NCBI GenBank assembly: GCA_963717955.1
Contig: CAVQXR010000002.1
Span: 124,001-188,000 of the forward strand
Direction of reading: 5' to 3'
Source: CAVQXR01 sp963717955
GTDB lineage: Bacteria > Actinomycetota > Thermoleophilia > Gaiellales > Gaiellaceae
Length of the DNA: 64,000 bases
In this document: positions 49,808-59,196 of the stretch, piece after piece
Layout: every line of letters starts with the position of its first letter
How positions within the stretch are numbered: the stretch's first letter is position 1
The notes under the pieces: model-generated
Database searches by the model: none
What the model saw: only the letters and a program-made list of their open reading frames with translations
Told to the model about the DNA's origin: nothing
Made by a program: the position numbers and the translations under genes

Positions 49808-50395
49808 ATGGCGAGGAAGACGGAGAGCGGCGGAGAGAGGATCGCCTGGGTTTCGGTCCCGGAGGAGGCCGGCCTGCCCGAGGAGATCCGGGCGCTCTTC
49901 GGTCGGGCGCGCGAGAAGCTCGGGTTCGTCCCCAACGTGCTGCGCTTCTGGTCGCTGCGTCCCTCCCACCTGGCGCTCTGGCGCACGTACATGGACGAGC
50001 TCATCAAGGGCGAGTCCGGGCTCACCGAGGCGCAGCGGGAGATGATCGGCACGGTCGTCTCGGCCACGAACCACTGCTACTACTGACTGACCTCCCACGG
50101 CGCCGCGGTGCGGCTGCTCACCGGTGACCCGATCCTCGCGGATCAGCTCGCGTCGAACTACCGCCATGCGCAGCTCACCGCGAAGGAGCGGGCGATGCTC
50201 GACTTCGCGGTGAAGGTGACAGAAGAGTCCCATCGCTGCACCGAGGACGACGTGAAGGCGCTCCGGAGGGCTGGCTGGACCGACGAGGACGTGATGGACA
50301 TCACCGAGGTCGCGGCGATGTTCAACCTCACGAACCGGATGGCGAACGCGCTCGGCTGGATCCCGAACGAGGAGTACCACCGGGCCGGACGCTGA
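49808..50395 (+). CDS. AhpD-like peroxidase-related protein with in-frame TGA at the catalytic cysteine (probable selenoprotein)
   Basis: From ATG 49808 the frame reads a carboxymuconolactone-decarboxylase/AhpD-type protein up to SATNHCYY, then TGA (50084-50086, codon 93), then continues in the same frame LTSHGAAVRLLTGDP to a normal end (195 residues). AhpD-family enzymes have CxxCxxxH here, so the TGA replaces the second, peroxidatic Cys: Cys90-x-x-Sec93-x3-His97. A hairpin at 50106-50123 (CGGTG/CACCG, 8-base loop with G at its second position) lies at the bacterial SECIS distance. selD is in the same window. Read as stop, the protein would lose half its domain. Likely role: thiol-dependent peroxide reduction in the cytoplasm. 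Confidence 0.85.
50106..50123 (+). promoter_or_regulatory. Candidate bacterial SECIS hairpin
   Basis: CGGTG (50106-50110) pairs with CACCG (50119-50123) around the loop CGGCTGCT. The loop begins 24 bases after the TGA, and G is its second base, as the known bSECIS rules ask. The stem is short, and the extension below it has a bulge, so support is moderate. Confidence 0.55.
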
Positions 50396-50607
50396 ACGGG
50401 CCTCCGCCCGTTCCTTCTCGCGGAGCCCGTCGACGCGCGGTCGAGCGATCGGCTCCCGGCGCGCGCTCGAGCCCGCGGCCGGTAGCTGCCGCTTGAACGA
50501 GTTCCAAGGCAACCTCGTCTCCACGCCCGTGAGCGGGCGTCGGTATCCTCGTCATTGGAGCTTCGAGCGCCCGTCCTCGCGCCCGCTTCCGGGGCGCCAC
50601 GAGAGCA

Positions 50608-52356
50608 ATGAAACGCGTCGTCCTCGCATGCGCCCTCCTCACCGTTCTCGCCGGTGCGACACGCGCCCAGGCGGAAACGCTGCCCTGCGGGCTCCCGCAG
50701 GCGCTGCCGCTGCGGGCGGAGTTCGCGAGCAATGCGGTCGACTTCCGGATGAAGCTGTTCGGGAAGCCCGGCATCGTCGCCGCTGTGAGCGACGTGGCCG
50801 GCGCGGCGGCCCTGCGCTCGCTCGGCGCCCAAACCGTGTACTGGCACATGAAGCTCCGGGCGCTCGTCGGGACACCGACCGCTCCTGCCGATCCGTCGGT
50901 GGTCGCGCCCGCTGCGCAGGCCCTGCTCGAGCGGGCGGTGCGGGTCTCGGGCTGCGCGACACCCGTGATCGTGCTCAACGAGCTCTTCGGAAGCTACCTG
51001 CCGACACCGTGGCCCCCCGAGCGGGTGACCTACCGCGCGAACGTCCTCGCGCTCGTGAGATCGCTCGCCGCCGGAGGCGCCGAGCCGTTCCTGCTCGTGC
51101 CGGGGCGCCACGCGGGTCGCAGGTCGCCGTTCGTCGGCGGTGACGCGGCCCTCTGGTGGCGGGAGCTCGGTCGCTTCGCCCACGTCGTCAGGGAGATGCA
51201 CTTCAACGCGCCGTACAACTACCGGATGGGCCCGATCGTCGGCGCGCGAGAGCGCCGCATCGCGATGCGCGCTGCCGTCCGTCCGTTCATCGATCTGGGA
51301 ATCCCGGCCGAGCGGATCGGGCTGCTGCTCGGATTCCAGTCGGGCCCGGGCAAGGGCGGGCGCGAAGGGCTCAGGCCTCGCCAGGCGTGGTTCGAGATCG
51401 TCAAGCAGGATGCCCTCGCGGGCCGGCGGGTCGCTGCCGAGCTCGGGCTCGGCTCGCTCTGGTCCTGGGGCTGGGCCACGTTCGACGAAGCCGGCGCCGA
51501 CCCGGACAAGCCTGCGGCGGCGTGTGTCTACCTCTGGGCGAACGACCAGACGCACTGTGACGGCCCCCGCGTCGCCGGGCCTCGCTTCGAATCGTCGCTG
51601 ACGCTCGGCCAGATCGTCCTGCCGCCGGGAGTCGACTGTCGGACGACCGTCGGCAACATCGTCACCACGGCGACCGACCGCCTCGCGTCGGTGCTCCCCG
51701 GCCGCGGTGAGGCGCTGACGGCGCTCCTCAGCCGCCGGCTCCATCTCGACGAAGGGGTCGTGGCGGGTGCCGAGGACGTGCGGCACGCGGAGCGGAACCT
51801 GATCGACCGCCGGTTCGGGGGCGACGGATCGGCGTACGACGCCTACCTCGTAGAGGCCGGGCTCGACCGGGCGACGGCGAGACAGGTCATCGCCGACCAG
51901 CTTCGCCGCCAGAGCTTCGATGCGGTCGTGCAGATACGCCACCTGACAGAGTCGCCGGACGGAGTCGCGTCGCGGCGGGCCACAGCGGTGCTCCGAACCG
52001 CGATCTGCCTGCGCGACGAGCTTCCGTCGGCCCGCCCGTTCGACTGGGGCGACTACCTGCCCGCTCTGGAGATCGGAGACGCCTCGATCTCGATCGAGCC
52101 GAACCGGTACCGCGTGCGCCGTGGCGAGAGGATCGTCCTCAGTGGCCGGGTCGTGAGCGAGCGCGCCACCGAGATGGTCACGGTCTACGGGCGAGGGCCG
52201 AGGGCAAGGGGCTTCTCGATTCTCAGGACCGTCCGGGTCGGTGCCGACGGCGAGTGGACGATGAGCACGGTGCCCCGCGGGGTGACCGTCTATCGAGTGG
52301 CCTCGCGGAGCGCGGCGAGCCCGGCGGTCGTCGTCGAGACGCATGGCCGGCGCTGA
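50608..52356 (+). CDS. Secreted protein of unknown function, 582 residues
   Basis: ATG 50608 starts a signal peptide (MKRVVLACALLTVLAGATRA, cut near AQA). The mature part has alpha/beta barrel-like runs: SLGAQTVYWHMKLRALV, TPVIVLNELFGSYLPTPWP, AGGAEPFLLVPGRHAG, REMHFNAPYNYRMGPIVG and GSLWSWGWATFDEAGADPD. This pattern recalls a secreted glycosidase-like TIM barrel, but no catalytic pair is clear. The last ~90 residues form a beta-rich domain (EPNRYRVRRGERIVLSGRVV), likely an Ig/FnIII-type module. I do not recognise the family. Confidence 0.75.
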   Translation: MKRVVLACALLTVLAGATRAQAETLPCGLPQALPLRAEFASNAVDFRMKLFGKPGIVAAVSDVAGAAALRSLGAQTVYWHMKLRALVGTPTAPADPSVVAPAAQALLERAVRVSGCATPVIVLNELFGSYLPTPWPPERVTYRANVLALVRSLAAGGAEPFLLVPGRHAGRRSPFVGGDAALWWRELGRFAHVVREMHFNAPYNYRMGPIVGARERRIAMRAAVRPFIDLGIPAERIGLLLGFQSGPGKGGREGLRPRQAWFEIVKQDALAGRRVAAELGLGSLWSWGWATFDEAGADPDKPAAACVYLWANDQTHCDGPRVAGPRFESSLTLGQIVLPPGVDCRTTVGNIVTTATDRLASVLPGRGEALTALLSRRLHLDEGVVAGAEDVRHAERNLIDRRFGGDGSAYDAYLVEAGLDRATARQVIADQLRRQSFDAVVQIRHLTESPDGVASRRATAVLRTAICLRDELPSARPFDWGDYLPALEIGDASISIEPNRYRVRRGERIVLSGRVVSERATEMVTVYGRGPRARGFSILRTVRVGADGEWTMSTVPRGVTVYRVASRSAASPAVVVETHGRR

Positions 52357-52418
52357 CCCGGCGCGCCCGCTTCGCCGCCGCGACAGGTCGTTCGAGGAGC
52401 TGACTAGGATCGGGAGCG

Positions 52419-52913
52419 ATGCCGCCGCGAATTCTCGAGCGTCACCTCGCGAGCCGGGCGATCTCCAAGGTGCTGTACGGGTCGATCGTCGTCCTGGCGC
52501 TCGAGGTCGCCCTCGAGGACGAGCATCCACCGGCGCCGCACGTGATCGCGTCGATCATCGGCACGGGCCTCGCAGTTGCCTTCGCCGAGCTCTACAGCGA
52601 CGTCATCGCCCTCGAGATCAACCGCAGGCGTCGCCCGACGTCGGTCGAGGTGGGCGAGATCGCACGGAAGGTGTCCGGAGTCGCGGTGGGTGCGGCGTTC
52701 CCGGTCGTGTTCTTCGGGCTCGCCTGGGCAGGGCTGATGAGCGTCGAGCGGGCGTTCCAGGTCTCGATCTGGACCGGGCTCGGCCTGGTCGGCCTCTACG
52801 GCTTCGCCGCGGCACGCCTGGCGGGAAACGGCGCGGTCCGCTCCGCCGTCCAGGCCTCGGTGCTGCTCCTCATCGGCGTGGCGATCGTCTTCGTGAAATC
52901 ACTGTTCAAGTAG
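52419..52913 (+). CDS. Small integral membrane protein, 164 residues
   Basis: ATG 52419 gives a protein with four hydrophobic helices (SKVLYGSIVVLALEVALE, VIASIIGTGLAVAFAELY, GVAVGAAFPVVFFGLAWAGL, and a C-terminal SVLLLIGVAIVFVKSLFK). The first and third are preceded by basic segments. It lies 62 bases after the secreted protein gene on the same strand. No family is recognised, and no active residues are seen. Confidence 0.75.
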   Translation: MPPRILERHLASRAISKVLYGSIVVLALEVALEDEHPPAPHVIASIIGTGLAVAFAELYSDVIALEINRRRRPTSVEVGEIARKVSGVAVGAAFPVVFFGLAWAGLMSVERAFQVSIWTGLGLVGLYGFAAARLAGNGAVRSAVQASVLLLIGVAIVFVKSLFK

Positions 52914-52972
52914 CCGTCCGGACGGCTCCGGGCACCCGCACGTGTCCGGTCTGAGCACGAGGGAGGGATGAG

Positions 52973-53623
52973 ATGCGGATCCTGGCAACTGGGGGGAGCG
53001 GCGTGCTCGGCCGGGCGGCGATTCCACTGCTCGGGGCGTGCGGGCACGACGTGGACGCTCCGTCGCGGGCCGAGCTCGACCTCTTCGACCCGGTCGCCGT
53101 CGGACGCGCGGTCGAGGGCGCCGACGTCGTCCTCCACCTTGCGACCCGGATCCCGCCGCCCGAACGGCTCGACGAGCGAGAGGCGTGGCGTGAGAACGAC
53201 CGGTTGCGGTCGGAGGCATCCCGCCTTCTCGTCGATGCCGCGTTGGTCTCGGACACGAGGCTCTACGTTCAGCCGACCATCACCTTCGTCTACCCGCCTG
53301 AAGGCGCGGCCGACGAGGAGACGCCGCTCGGCGAGGTGCCCGACATCCTTCTCTCCGCGCTCGCGGCCGAGCAGCAGGCGGCACGGTTCGCGGCCGCCGG
53401 CCGCAGGGCCGTCGTGCTGCGCTTCGGGCTGCTCGACGGCCCCGGCACGGGAAGCGACCGCCCGAACCCGGTCTTCGGGGCGACGCTCCACATCGACGAC
53501 GCCGGGCCCGCGCTCGTCGCGGCGCTTGAGGTGCCCGGCGGGGTCTACAACGTCTGCCGCGACCGCGACCGCGTCTCCTGCGAGCGGTTCAAGCGGATCA
53601 GCGGCTGGCGAGCGCGGCGGTAG
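52973..53623 (+). CDS. NAD(P)-binding epimerase/dehydratase-like protein, short form
   Basis: A 216-residue protein beginning MRILATGGSGVLGRAAIPLL, the Rossmann TGxxGxxG motif, then ADVVLHLATRIPPPERLDE as in extended short-chain dehydrogenases. A catalytic Tyr-x3-Lys is not clear; the equivalent region reads TFVYPPEGAADEET. Length is about 100 residues shorter than usual. It may bind a sugar nucleotide or be catalytically silent. It stands alone before the MMPL gene. Confidence 0.78.
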   Translation: MRILATGGSGVLGRAAIPLLGACGHDVDAPSRAELDLFDPVAVGRAVEGADVVLHLATRIPPPERLDEREAWRENDRLRSEASRLLVDAALVSDTRLYVQPTITFVYPPEGAADEETPLGEVPDILLSALAAEQQAARFAAAGRRAVVLRFGLLDGPGTGSDRPNPVFGATLHIDDAGPALVAALEVPGGVYNVCRDRDRVSCERFKRISGWRARR

Positions 53624-53679
53624 GCGTCCGTCCGGCCGGGCTTCGGCGGCGACCCGGTCGCCGGGTGCGCACGCTGGTC

Positions 53680-55935
53680 CTATCGCCCAAGCGTCCTGTC
53701 CGGCGCACGCGGCCAGCCATCCAGAGCAGCGAGAGGCATCAACCGGAGCCACGAGGGCAGATACCAGTTCCACTTCCCGAGCAGCTTCATCGTCGCGGGC
53801 AGAAGCACCGCACGGACGATCGTCGCGTCGATGAGGATCGCCGCCGCCAGGCCGACCCCGAACTGCTTGAAGAACAGCATCGAGAGCGTGGCGAAGATCG
53901 CGAAGACGGCGACCATGACGATTGCTGCGCTCGTGACCACTCCGGCGGTGGACTTGATGCCGTGCGCGACCGCGGCGTCCATGCTCTCCCCGCTGTCGAA
54001 CCTCTCCCGGATCCGGCTGAGGACGAACACGTGGTAGTCCATCGAGAGACCGAACAGGATCACGAACAGGAGCAGCGGCACGACGGGGTCGATGCCGGCG
54101 GTGGAGCTGAAGCCGAGCAGTCCCTTGCCGACGCCGTGCTGGAAGACGAGCACCAGCACGCCGTAGGCGGCGGCCACGGACAGCAGGTTGAGCAGGATCG
54201 CCTTGGCCGCGATGACCAGCGAGCGGAACGCGACCAGCATGAGCGCGAACGCGAGCACGAGCACGAACGCGAACACGAGCGGGAGCTTCGATGTCGTCCG
54301 CTCCTTGCTGTCGTTCCAGCCGGCGGTGAGACCGGTGACGCCGGCCTCGGCATCGGGGAGGGCACCCACCGTCTCGGGCACGATGTCCTCGCGCAGCGTT
54401 GCCAGGGCGGCGATGGACGCGGCGTCGGTTCCCGTCCCGTCGATCGGGACGGTGATCTTCGCGACCGTGGCGCCCTCGTTGACGTCGACCGTGATCGGCT
54501 CGTACATCCGGCCGCTTCCAAGCGCCCGCTGCTCGAGGCGGTCGATCGCCTCTCGTACCGCGGGTGCGCCGACGTCCGGCGCCTTGACGACCACGATCGC
54601 CGGCAACGCTGTGCCCGGGAACGCCTCCTGCATGCGGTTGTAGGTCTTGACGACGGGGAGCGACTGCGGAAGCGTGTCCGGTCCCGGGGTCGCCATCCGT
54701 AGCTCGAGCGCCGGCGCCGCGAGCGCGAGCAGCAGGCCGCCCGCGACGACTGCGGACAGAAGGGGCCGGCGCAGGACGCGGTCGACGATCGCGCCCCAGA
54801 TCCGGCCTTCGCCGTCATCGCGGCGGAGCCGGCCGACCAGCGGGACGCGCAATCGGTCGACCTTGTCACCGAGCCTCGAGAGAAGGGCGGGGAGGACCGT
54901 CAGCGACCCGACCACCGCCATCGCAACGACGAGAATCGCCGCGAGCCCGAGGGAGGCGAACGTCCCATCGCCGGTCAGGAACATCCCTGCCAGCGCCACG
55001 ATCACGGTCAGGCCGGAGATGAGCACGGAGCGCCCGGAGGTGGCGGCGGCGGCCTCGAGCGCGGCGCGTTGGCTGCGCCCGGCGGCCCGCTCTTGACGCT
55101 CGCGCTTCAAGTAGAACATCGAGTAGTCGACGCCGACTGCGAGCCCGATCAGGAGGACGAGCGCGGGTGCCTGCTGAGCCTCGGGCAGGACGTGGCTCAG
55201 CAGCGCCATCGCCCCGAAGGTCGCGACGACCGCGGTCAGCGCGAGCAGCAGCGGAATGCCGGCGGCGACGAGCGCGCCGAACGCGATCACGAGGACGATC
55301 AGGGTGATCGGGAGCGAGAGCAGCCCCGCCTTCCCCAGGTCGTCCGCGTACATCGTCTCGATGGCGTCGACCGAGCTCGCGTCGCCGAGTTCACCGATGA
55401 AGAAGCCGGGATGGGCGCGTTGCGCGTCAGCGACGCTCTCGAGGACCGGCGCGATCTTGTCGACCGCCTCGTCCCTGTCACCGCGGATCCGGAACTCGAC
55501 GAGCGCGGCGTGCTCGTCCATCGAGATCTGACCTGCACGGCCCGGCTCGAGGGGTGAGCGAACGCTCTCGACGGCCGCCACCTTCGAGACGCGCGTGACG
55601 ACGTCCTCGATCGCGGCCCTGAAGGCGGGATCGCCGATTCGAAGCGAGCGGCTCTGAATCAGGACGCTCTCGCCCGCGGGCTGCCGGAAGCCGGCTTCGA
55701 GGATCCGGTCCATCCGGCCCGACTCGCCCGGCCCCGACGTGTTCGAGTCGATGCCCTTCGTCCCGACCATGCCGCCGAAGGCGAAGGCGACGGCGACGAA
55801 GGCGAGCCAGCCGAACGTTGCGGTCTTCCAGTGAGCCGCGCTCCAACGACCCATACGGGCCGCCAGGTTGCGCGGCTGCGTGGACGAGACCGCCGCAGCG
55901 CCGACGGCCGTCTCTCCGTGCTTGGTGCGAAACAT
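53680..55935 (-). CDS. MMPL-family (RND superfamily) membrane exporter
   Basis: ATG 55935 is chosen, with GAGGAGGAG 7-15 bases upstream; the frame is open to 56019. The 751-residue protein has two homologous halves, each with one helix, a large external loop and five helices. MMPL signatures are VDYSMFYLKRERQERAAGRS, SGRSVLISGLTVIVALAGMF and, in the second half, FGLSMDYHVFVLSRIRERFD. Actinobacterial MMPL proteins export lipids or siderophores. It is divergent from a histidine kinase/regulator pair, which may control it. Confidence 0.92.
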   Translation of the reverse strand: MFRTKHGETAVGAAAVSSTQPRNLAARMGRWSAAHWKTATFGWLAFVAVAFAFGGMVGTKGIDSNTSGPGESGRMDRILEAGFRQPAGESVLIQSRSLRIGDPAFRAAIEDVVTRVSKVAAVESVRSPLEPGRAGQISMDEHAALVEFRIRGDRDEAVDKIAPVLESVADAQRAHPGFFIGELGDASSVDAIETMYADDLGKAGLLSLPITLIVLVIAFGALVAAGIPLLLALTAVVATFGAMALLSHVLPEAQQAPALVLLIGLAVGVDYSMFYLKRERQERAAGRSQRAALEAAAATSGRSVLISGLTVIVALAGMFLTGDGTFASLGLAAILVVAMAVVGSLTVLPALLSRLGDKVDRLRVPLVGRLRRDDGEGRIWGAIVDRVLRRPLLSAVVAGGLLLALAAPALELRMATPGPDTLPQSLPVVKTYNRMQEAFPGTALPAIVVVKAPDVGAPAVREAIDRLEQRALGSGRMYEPITVDVNEGATVAKITVPIDGTGTDAASIAALATLREDIVPETVGALPDAEAGVTGLTAGWNDSKERTTSKLPLVFAFVLVLAFALMLVAFRSLVIAAKAILLNLLSVAAAYGVLVLVFQHGVGKGLLGFSSTAGIDPVVPLLLFVILFGLSMDYHVFVLSRIRERFDSGESMDAAVAHGIKSTAGVVTSAAIVMVAVFAIFATLSMLFFKQFGVGLAAAILIDATIVRAVLLPATMKLLGKWNWYLPSWLRLMPLAALDGWPRAPDRTLGR

Positions 55936-56149
55936 GCTGAGCTCCTCCTCCTCATGCGTAGGCGTACGGTCACGTGTGACGGGGCTCATGGCTCCGCCTT
56001 CGCTCCTGGTCGTGTCCATGCCCCGACGCTACGGCCCGGCGGCGCGAACGACGTCGTCGCGAAGCCGGATTCGCGCTCGTACGAGGCGACGATTCCGCCT
56101 CCTACTCAGGTAGGAGGCGTTCGGGAGGCGCCTGCAGTACGTTCATGGC

Positions 56150-57316
56150 GTGACCCGCGTCAGATCCCTCGCACGCAAGTACGGGTTCGACGTCCTGATC
56201 GTCCTCGCGGCGATCGCGGGCGCTCTCGAGGTCGCCCTTCGAGGCGATGCGGATCGAGCACCGAGCACGACGCCGTGGTTCGCGGTACCGGCGACCGCGC
56301 TCATCGTCTTGCCGCTGCTCGCGCGTCGGCGCTACCCCTTCGCGGCGCCCGTGATCGTCTGGCTGCTCGGCGCGGGACTCTCGTTCGTCGACGGGCGGCT
56401 GGTCGTCTTCACGACCAGCGCCATGGCCGCCGGAATGGTCGCTGCGTTCCTCCTGGGCAATCTCCGCGACGCTGTTCAGGCTCGCATCGGGCTGGTCGTC
56501 GTGCTCGGCGGCGCAGCGATCATCGTCTACAACAACCCCGACAGCGCGGCGGGCCAGTACGTCTTCACGCCTGTCCTGTTCGGGATCGCCTGGCTTGCCG
56601 GCTTCGCCCTGCGCGAGCGGGCCGCCCAGGCCGAGGCGGCGGAGGAACGCGCGGCCCACGCCGAGCGCGAGCGCGAGTCGGCCGCGCGGATCGCGGTCGC
56701 CGAGGAGCGCGCGCGGATCGCGCGCGAGCTCCACGACGTCGTCGCCCACGCCGTCAGCGTGATGGTGCTGCAGGTGGGCGCCGTGCGGCACAGGCTGCCG
56801 CCGACGCTCGAGGACGACAGGGATGCCCTCGTCGGCGTCGAGCAGGCCGGGCGTTCGGCTCTTGCCGAGATGCGCCGCCTTCTCGGCGCGATGCGCCGCG
56901 ACGACGAAGACCCCGAGCTGGCACCCCAGCCAGGGCTCGGCGGCCTCGACCCTCTGCTCCACGAAGTCGGCCGCGCGGGCCTCCCTGTGCGGCTACACGT
57001 CGAAGGCGAGCCCGTCCCGCTCCCGCCCGCGCTCGATCTCTCCGCGTACCGAATCGTCCAGGAGGGCCTTACCAACGCACTCAAGCACGCGCGGGCGAGC
57101 CATGCCGACGTGGTCATCCGCTACAGGCCGGACGAGCTCCAGATCGACGTGCGGGACGACGGCAAGGGCGCCTCGAGGAGCGACGGCCTCGGCCACGGGC
57201 TCGTCGGGATCCGCGAACGCGTCAAGATCTACGGCGGCGAGATGACAGCAGGCACCGCAACCGGGGGCGGCTTCGTCCTCAGCACGCGCCTCCCGCTCGG
57301 CGGAGATCGACGGTGA
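56150..57316 (+). CDS. NarX/DesK-type sensor histidine kinase
   Basis: GTG 56150 gives 388 residues. Four to five membrane helices occupy residues 12-160. The HisKA_3 helix is EERARIARELHDVVAHAVSV with the phosphorylated His, and the ATPase domain has LTNALKHARASHADV (N box), DVRDDGKGA (G1) and GHGLVGIRERVKIYGG (G2). Its TGA overlaps the regulator start by four bases. The stimulus is unknown; the divergent MMPL exporter is a likely target. Confidence 0.92.
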   Translation: MTRVRSLARKYGFDVLIVLAAIAGALEVALRGDADRAPSTTPWFAVPATALIVLPLLARRRYPFAAPVIVWLLGAGLSFVDGRLVVFTTSAMAAGMVAAFLLGNLRDAVQARIGLVVVLGGAAIIVYNNPDSAAGQYVFTPVLFGIAWLAGFALRERAAQAEAAEERAAHAERERESAARIAVAEERARIARELHDVVAHAVSVMVLQVGAVRHRLPPTLEDDRDALVGVEQAGRSALAEMRRLLGAMRRDDEDPELAPQPGLGGLDPLLHEVGRAGLPVRLHVEGEPVPLPPALDLSAYRIVQEGLTNALKHARASHADVVIRYRPDELQIDVRDDGKGASRSDGLGHGLVGIRERVKIYGGEMTAGTATGGGFVLSTRLPLGGDRR

Positions 57317-57999
57317 CGATCCGCGTGCTCGTCGCGGACGACCAGGCGATGGTTCGGGCCGGCTTCCGCATGCTGCTGGCCGGCGAGCCCGACGTCGAGG
57401 TCGTCGCCGAGGCGAGCAACGGGCTCGAGGCGGTCGACAAGGCGGCCCGCTTCCAACCGACGGTGATCCTGATGGACATCCGCATGCCCGAGCTCGACGG
57501 GCTCGAGGCGACGCGGCGGATCCTCGCGGCCGACGCCGCCGCCCGGATCCTGATCCTGACGACGTTCGACCTCGACGAATACGTCTACGAAGCGCTCAGC
57601 GCCGGTGCCAGCGGGTTCGTCCTCAAGGACGACCCGCCCGAACAGCTGATCGCTGCCGTGCGCACGGTTGCCGCCGGAGACGCCCTTCTCTCGCCCGCGA
57701 TCACGAAGCGCGTGATCAGACAATTCGCTCGCACGCCGCGGCGCGCGCCGCCGAAGGCGTTCGACGAGTTGACGACGCGTGAGCAAGAGGTCTTTCGGTT
57801 GATCGCCGCCGGCCTCTCCAACGCGGAGATCGGGCAGGCGCTCTTCATCAGCGACACCACCGTCAAGACGCACATCACGCACATCCTCCAGAAGCTCGAC
57901 CTCCGCGACCGCGTCCAGGCAGTCGTGCTCGCGTATCAGACAGGGCTCGTCGAGACGGAGTCGCGGCAGAGCACCCGCGACGAGCGCCCGGCCGGCTGA
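57313..57999 (+). CDS. NarL/LuxR-family response regulator
   Basis: GTG 57313 gives 228 residues. Receiver domain: acidic DD (VLVADDQAMVRAGF), phospho-acceptor Asp55 (VILMDIRMPELDG), and Lys in GFVLKDDPPEQLIAAV. Output domain: LTTREQEVFRLIAAGLSNAE, IGQALFISDTTVKTHITHIL. It forms a two-component system with the kinase it overlaps. Target promoters are not visible, though the intergenic 55936-56149 between kinase and MMPL gene is the natural place. Confidence 0.95.
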   Translation: MTIRVLVADDQAMVRAGFRMLLAGEPDVEVVAEASNGLEAVDKAARFQPTVILMDIRMPELDGLEATRRILAADAAARILILTTFDLDEYVYEALSAGASGFVLKDDPPEQLIAAVRTVAAGDALLSPAITKRVIRQFARTPRRAPPKAFDELTTREQEVFRLIAAGLSNAEIGQALFISDTTVKTHITHILQKLDLRDRVQAVVLAYQTGLVETESRQSTRDERPAG

Positions 58000-58082
58000 C
58001 CTCCCGACGCGGACGGATCGCTGTCAGAGAGCGAGGGCCTTGGGGCCGTGTGGGTTCGAGCCCCTCCCCGGCAGGAGCCGGA

Positions 58083-58460
58083 TCATCCCCACTTCTTGGG
58101 ATTGCGACTCTCGATGGGGACGTCCTTCTCGCGCCCGTCGCTTTTGTCCTTCTCGCGCCCGTGGCTTTTCGCCTTGGCCTTTGCCTTCCCTTTCCAGGGG
58201 CGTCCACCCGTGTGCGGTACGGGGCCCGTCACGGTCACCGTGACCGGATCGTTGTCGAACGTGAAATCTGCCGTGAACCGCTTGTTCGCCGACTCTTGGA
58301 TCCGAACCTCGCCGAGCTCCTCACCTCGCTGCCACTCGCCGCCAACCTCGCCTTCGAACTTCCACACCGTCTCGATGACCCCGGGCTTGGGGTCCGCGGG
58401 ACGCGGGTCGTCGCTGAGCACGGAGAAATCGAGGATCGGTACGGCGTTCGCATCAGCCAT
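58083..58460 (-). CDS. Hypothetical 125-residue protein with basic, repeated tail
   Basis: ATG 58460 is preceded by AGAGGAGGAGG. The first ~80 residues look like a beta-rich domain (ETVWKFEGEVGGEWQRGEEL, FTADFTFDNDPVTVTVTG). The end is highly charged with a repeated GREKD unit (HGREKDKSDGREKDV) and ends NPKKWG. No family is recognised. It is convergent with the regulator gene, with about 80 bases between. Confidence 0.7.
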   Translation of the reverse strand: MADANAVPILDFSVLSDDPRPADPKPGVIETVWKFEGEVGGEWQRGEELGEVRIQESANKRFTADFTFDNDPVTVTVTGPVPHTGGRPWKGKAKAKAKSHGREKDKSDGREKDVPIESRNPKKWG

Positions 58461-58538
58461 CGGTTGACCTCCTCCTCTGGGGGGTTCCACCCTAGGCCGA
58501 ATGTCCGCCGGGCGCAAGGGTGACCTAGACTCGGCTTC

Positions 58539-59196
58539 ATGCCGGCCTGCGCGAACTGCGGCCAGGAAAACCCCGCGAACGCCCGGTACTGCATGAGTTG
58601 TGCCTCTCCGCTCCCGGTGGCCGAGGCCCCTCCGCGCACGGCCCGCAAGACCGTGACGGTCGTGTTCTGCGACGTGGTCGACTCCACGCCGCTCGGCGAG
58701 CGCCTGGACGTCGAGACCGTCCGCGAGGTGATGGTGCGTTTCTTCCAGTCGACCCGCGACGTGCTGGAGCGCCACGGAGGCACCGTCGAGAAGTTCATCG
58801 GGGACGCCGTCATGGGCGTCTTCGGTGTGCCCGCACTCCACGAGGACGATGCCCTGCGGGCGGTCCGCGCGGCGGCCGCGATCCGGGAGTCGCTCGGCGG
58901 GCTGAACGCGGAGCTCGAGAGACGGTTCGGCGTACGGCTCGACATCCGGATCGGTGTCAACACCGGCGAGGTCAGCGTCGGCGATCACTCGGCGGGCCAG
59001 GGCGTGGTCGTGGGGGACGCCGTCAACGTCGCCGCTCGCCTCGAGCAGGGCGCGGCTCCCGGCGAGATCCTCCTGGGGCCGACCACCCAATCTCTCGTAC
59101 GCGATCACGCGTCGACGGAGCCGACCGGGCCGCTGCAGCTGAAGGGGAAGTCCACTCCGATCCTGGCCCATCGCCTTCGGGAGATCCGGCCGACCC
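58539..59196 (+). CDS. Class III adenylate/guanylate cyclase, N-terminal part of a frameshifted cyclase-ATPase
   Basis: ATG 58539 starts a zinc ribbon (ACANCGQENPANARYCMSC) and a class III nucleotide cyclase domain: TVTVVFCDVVDSTPLGERLD (metal Asp), GGTVEKFIGDAVMGVFG (second Asp) and GIGVNTGEVSVGDHSA-like sequence ending with VVVGDAVNVAARLE. A single extra base in the ACCC at 59193-59196 breaks the frame. Beyond it, the same frame is open to 61868 but is not protein-like; the true continuation is in the next frame. The pieces together match actinobacterial cyclase-AAA-TPR regulators. Mutation and sequencing error cannot be separated here. Confidence 0.8.

Noticed and set aside
58030..58075. 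T-arm-like GTGGGTTCGAGCCCC sequence
   Set aside because: No matching acceptor, D or anticodon arm around it; probably chance.
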